From positions 620,001 to 684,000 of the forward strand of contig NZ_CP039543.1 of assembly GCF_013085545.1 (NCBI RefSeq): a stretch of DNA of 64,000 nucleotides. The letters run 5' to 3'. Shown here in pieces: positions 61,863 through 64,000 of the stretch. The stretch comes from Oceanidesulfovibrio marinus. Lineage in GTDB: Bacteria; Desulfobacterota; Desulfovibrionia; Desulfovibrionales; Desulfovibrionaceae. Position numbers and translations under genes: made by a program. The number at the start of each line of letters is the position of its first letter. Within the stretch, counting starts at the first letter, position 1. The notes beneath the pieces are model-generated. The model was not told the DNA's origin. It saw nothing but the letters and a program-made list of their open reading frames with translations, and ran no database searches.

Positions 61863-62047
61863 CGCGTTCGGATCGCCATTGCCGCAACGAACCCGGGCGC
61901 TTACGCTCTGACGCACGCCGTCGCCTCTCGGCGCAGGGCTCGCTGTTCGCTTCCGCGGGCAAGGGCGTCCCGGTTCGTTCACGTTGTCCAAGCCTCACGG
62001 TGTAACTCGACGTTTTTGTATTGCGCGAGCGCAGGAGGAGTGATCAC

Positions 62048-62911
62048 ATGCCTTTGCCTCCCCCTTCCGATGAAGACCGCCGTCGTTCCATCCGTCTTCG
62101 TCGTTCCACACTCACCACGCTCAGGCTGGAGGGCATCGACCGCCCCAGCATCACAATCGCTACCAAGGGCGAGGACCTGTTGCAGGCTTTTCGTCTGGTG
62201 CGGCAGGAGTATGGGAGAATGGGCTACATCCAGGGCAACGGTACGTACCACTTCAGTGTATACAACCTTTTGCCCGAGACATGCGTTTACGTCTTCAAGT
62301 CTTATGACACGGTGATCGCCAGCCTGACCCAGGTGTTCGATTCGCCGGAGTTCGGGCTGCCCATGGACTCGCTGTACGGCGAGGAGCTGGATGCGTTGCG
62401 GAATCGCGGGCGAAGCGTCTCGGAGCTCACCTGCTTTGTCACATCGCGCGATCTGCGCTGGCGCAACCTTATGACGTATCTCTGCAAGGCCATGTTCGTG
62501 TACTCGAAACAGGTGGGCGTGGACGACCTCTGCATCATGGTAAATCCCAGGCATGTCCCCTTTTACAAACGAATTTTTCTGTTCGATGATTTCGGACCGG
62601 AGCGGCACTACGAGCAGGTGAATGCGCCGGCAGTGGCTTTGCGAATCGACATGCACGACATCGATGCCAGGCTGGAGGAAAAATACTCGGGCTTCGCGTT
62701 TGAAACCGACCTGCACACCTTCTTCTGCCGGATGCACGCGCCCTCGGATGCGATTGTCAAAGGATGCGCTCCAGGCAGGAAGAACGCCGCCCTGCCCACG
62801 GGCATGGTCCGCCGCCTGCTGGGCGACTCGGACAGCCTGCGCTGCCAGCTGAGCGACGAGCAGGGCGCGCTTCTGGAGTCCCTATATCCCGGAGTGTGCT
62901 TCTTCGATTAA
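62048..62911 (+). CDS. FeeM-type PEP-CTERM/exosortase-associated acyltransferase
   Basis: A 287-residue GNAT-like protein related to the N-acyl amino acid synthase FeeM and to the acyltransferases found with exosortase loci. Supporting stretches are VRQEYGRMGYIQ near the N-terminus of the fold, YHFSVYNLLPETCVYVF, DSLYGEELDALR, and VYSKQVGVDDLCIMVNPRH. ATG 62048 follows GGAGGAG at 7 bases; upstream codons to 62021 lack one. It probably uses acyl-ACP to make an acyl-amine; the product is unknown. It ends tail-to-tail with the next gene, overlapping by four bases. Confidence 0.82.
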   Translation: MPLPPPSDEDRRRSIRLRRSTLTTLRLEGIDRPSITIATKGEDLLQAFRLVRQEYGRMGYIQGNGTYHFSVYNLLPETCVYVFKSYDTVIASLTQVFDSPEFGLPMDSLYGEELDALRNRGRSVSELTCFVTSRDLRWRNLMTYLCKAMFVYSKQVGVDDLCIMVNPRHVPFYKRIFLFDDFGPERHYEQVNAPAVALRIDMHDIDARLEEKYSGFAFETDLHTFFCRMHAPSDAIVKGCAPGRKNAALPTGMVRRLLGDSDSLRCQLSDEQGALLESLYPGVCFFD

Positions 62912-64000
62912 TCCTGGTTCCGGCCCCGGCCCCTCCGGCCATCAATGGCGTACCGGCCGGGAGCGATGACGCCGTGCGGGTCGAGCGCGCTCTTGATGTC
63001 CGAGAGGACCTGCCGTTTTGCTTCATCATACTCCAGGTCCGTCATTCCCAGGAGTGCGGAGCGGTAGGTGCGGATTCCCTGCTCCGAGAAACGCGTTTTC
63101 AGTGCGTAATACAGTTCGTGGGCCTGGCCGCGCTGGGTCTCGTCGTGCAGGTCGAAGGCGATGTTAAAAATACCGACAATCCGGTCCGGCGTGACCAGGG
63201 TCATGGTCAACGGCATCTCGAACCCGTGCGTGCGGAACAGCGGCCGCGCCAGCTCCACGGCGGCGCGCGCCATTTCGCCGGTGGCGTCCAGGACTGGCGA
63301 GAACCAGATCAACCCCAGGTCGCCGTGCTCGGCCACGCGCCAGCGGATGTTTCGGTACGGCTCGTCCGTGGGCACGCCCTGCATGAGCTCGTGGATGTGC
63401 TTGAATGATTCGAGGCTCTGCTGGAGCTGCCTTCCTGTCGAAAAGCCCATGGCGTCCAGCTTGCCTGTCACCTGCATCAGGCGGCGGAGCTTGGCGTTTG
63501 AGAAGAAGCGGACCTCGCCGATGCCTTTGAACACCTCGCGCATGCGCCGTTTGGCCGCGCTGACCGATCCTTTCAGCCCATACAGACCGCCGGCCGCGTT
63601 CCAGAAGCCAACCTTCAACAGCCGGGTGCTCATGATCCGCACCGCGTCCGGGCTGGTGATGATCGTGTTTGCGAACTCCGGCGGGCAGGGGCGGGAGGAG
63701 ACGAGGTAGCGCGTGGCGTTGGCCATGTGCACGCAGCTTGTGACCACGCCCTCCTGCCGCAGCTGGCGCAGGCGGTCCGTGAGCGCTTCCAGCCCGGCGT
63801 CGGCGTCTATCCTGATGATGAAGGACTCGTAGTGCGCAGGCCTTGGCAGGAGCGGCAGGCGCAGCGCCGTGACCACACCGAAGTTGGACTGTACGAAGAT
63901 GCCCTTGAGGTCTGGGCCCAGATCCGGGAAGCGGCCGGTTCTTAGGACAGTGCCGTTGCCCAGGACCACCTCGGCGTCGCTGAAGTGCTCGCGGTGGTTG
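62908..64000 (-). CDS. VAO-family FAD-linked oxidase, 5' end outside window
   Basis: The visible part (about 364 codons, open to the right edge) is the C-terminal two-thirds of an FAD-linked oxidase. GPDLKGIFVQSNFGVVTALR matches the FAD-domain end of the vanillyl-alcohol oxidase / 4-cresol dehydrogenase group. The cap domain follows, and the C-terminal DPHGVIAPGRYAI matches the family end (DP.G...PGRY). The N-terminal FAD motif lies outside the window. The substrate is probably a phenolic or another alcohol, but substrate-site residues cannot be assigned. Its relation to the PEP-CTERM genes is unclear. Confidence 0.85.
   Translation of the reverse strand, partial: NHREHFSDAEVVLGNGTVLRTGRFPDLGPDLKGIFVQSNFGVVTALRLPLLPRPAHYESFIIRIDADAGLEALTDRLRQLRQEGVVTSCVHMANATRYLVSSRPCPPEFANTIITSPDAVRIMSTRLLKVGFWNAAGGLYGLKGSVSAAKRRMREVFKGIGEVRFFSNAKLRRLMQVTGKLDAMGFSTGRQLQQSLESFKHIHELMQGVPTDEPYRNIRWRVAEHGDLGLIWFSPVLDATGEMARAAVELARPLFRTHGFEMPLTMTLVTPDRIVGIFNIAFDLHDETQRGQAHELYYALKTRFSEQGIRTYRSALLGMTDLEYDEAKRQVLSDIKSALDPHGVIAPGRYAIDGRRGRGRNQD

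Noticed and set aside
61464-61991. Minus-strand frame of 175 codons upstream of the PEP-CTERM gene
   Set aside because: It covers the small ORF with a strong ribosome-binding site on the other strand and shows no recognisable protein features.

Overview
The window looks like the chromosome of a sulfate-reducing member of the Desulfovibrionaceae (Desulfobacterota). The DNA is GC-rich and genes are dense. There is a large heterodisulfide-reductase-like (Hdr) electron-transfer operon with DsrK/HdrD-like iron-sulfur proteins, several sigma-54 activators, a PEP-CTERM/exosortase-type polysaccharide locus, and a selenocysteine codon with a bacterial-type SECIS hairpin. No tRNA, rRNA or CRISPR array was seen.

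Layout. 1-1762: the end of a receiver-domain protein and a sigma-54 response regulator. 1859-2266: the mechanosensitive channel mscL. 2468-14915 (minus): a nine-gene redox operon. In transcription order it encodes HdrA, an MvhD-like subunit, an FrhB/FdhB-like subunit, a giant tandem HdrA with an embedded receiver domain, HdrC, HdrB, a tandem universal stress protein, and two paralogous DsrK/HdrD-like proteins. The last of these reads through an in-frame UGA as selenocysteine. An IS3-type orfA remnant (14943-15203) lies just upstream. Beyond it are a sigma-54-like promoter, two matching palindromes and a divergent NtrC-type regulator with an abnormal receiver (15825-17246).

17781-18398: a PEP-CTERM protein with its own sigma-54 promoter. 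18549-33126: a complete C-P lyase (phosphonate) region. phnGHIJKLN run on minus. phnF, then phnM-phnC-phnD-phnE-phnE-acetyltransferase run on plus. A second phnM and a 2H phosphoesterase run on minus. 33127-34140 is a 1-kb AT-richer stretch without a convincing gene. 34141-38321: a sigma-54 response regulator and a soluble hybrid histidine kinase.

38353-60352 (minus): a 17-gene XrtA-type exopolysaccharide operon. Transcription begins with a PrsT-like TPR lipoprotein, the initiating sugar transferase, a chain-length protein, a tyrosine kinase, an ATPase and a polysaccharide deacetylase. Glycosyltransferases, acyl/adenylate enzymes, a flippase, a polymerase and a beta-helix protein follow. A second PEP-CTERM gene (60614-61378), also with a sigma-54-type promoter, a 34-codon cysteine-rich membrane ORF, a FeeM-type exosortase-associated acyltransferase and a truncated VAO-family flavoprotein close the window. 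The exosortase itself is not in this window.

Most notable: the Sec/Cys paralogue pair with its SECIS (3001-3037), the HdrA-receiver-HdrA fusion, the candidate sigma-54 control region of the Hdr operon, and sigma-54-type promoters in front of both PEP-CTERM genes.
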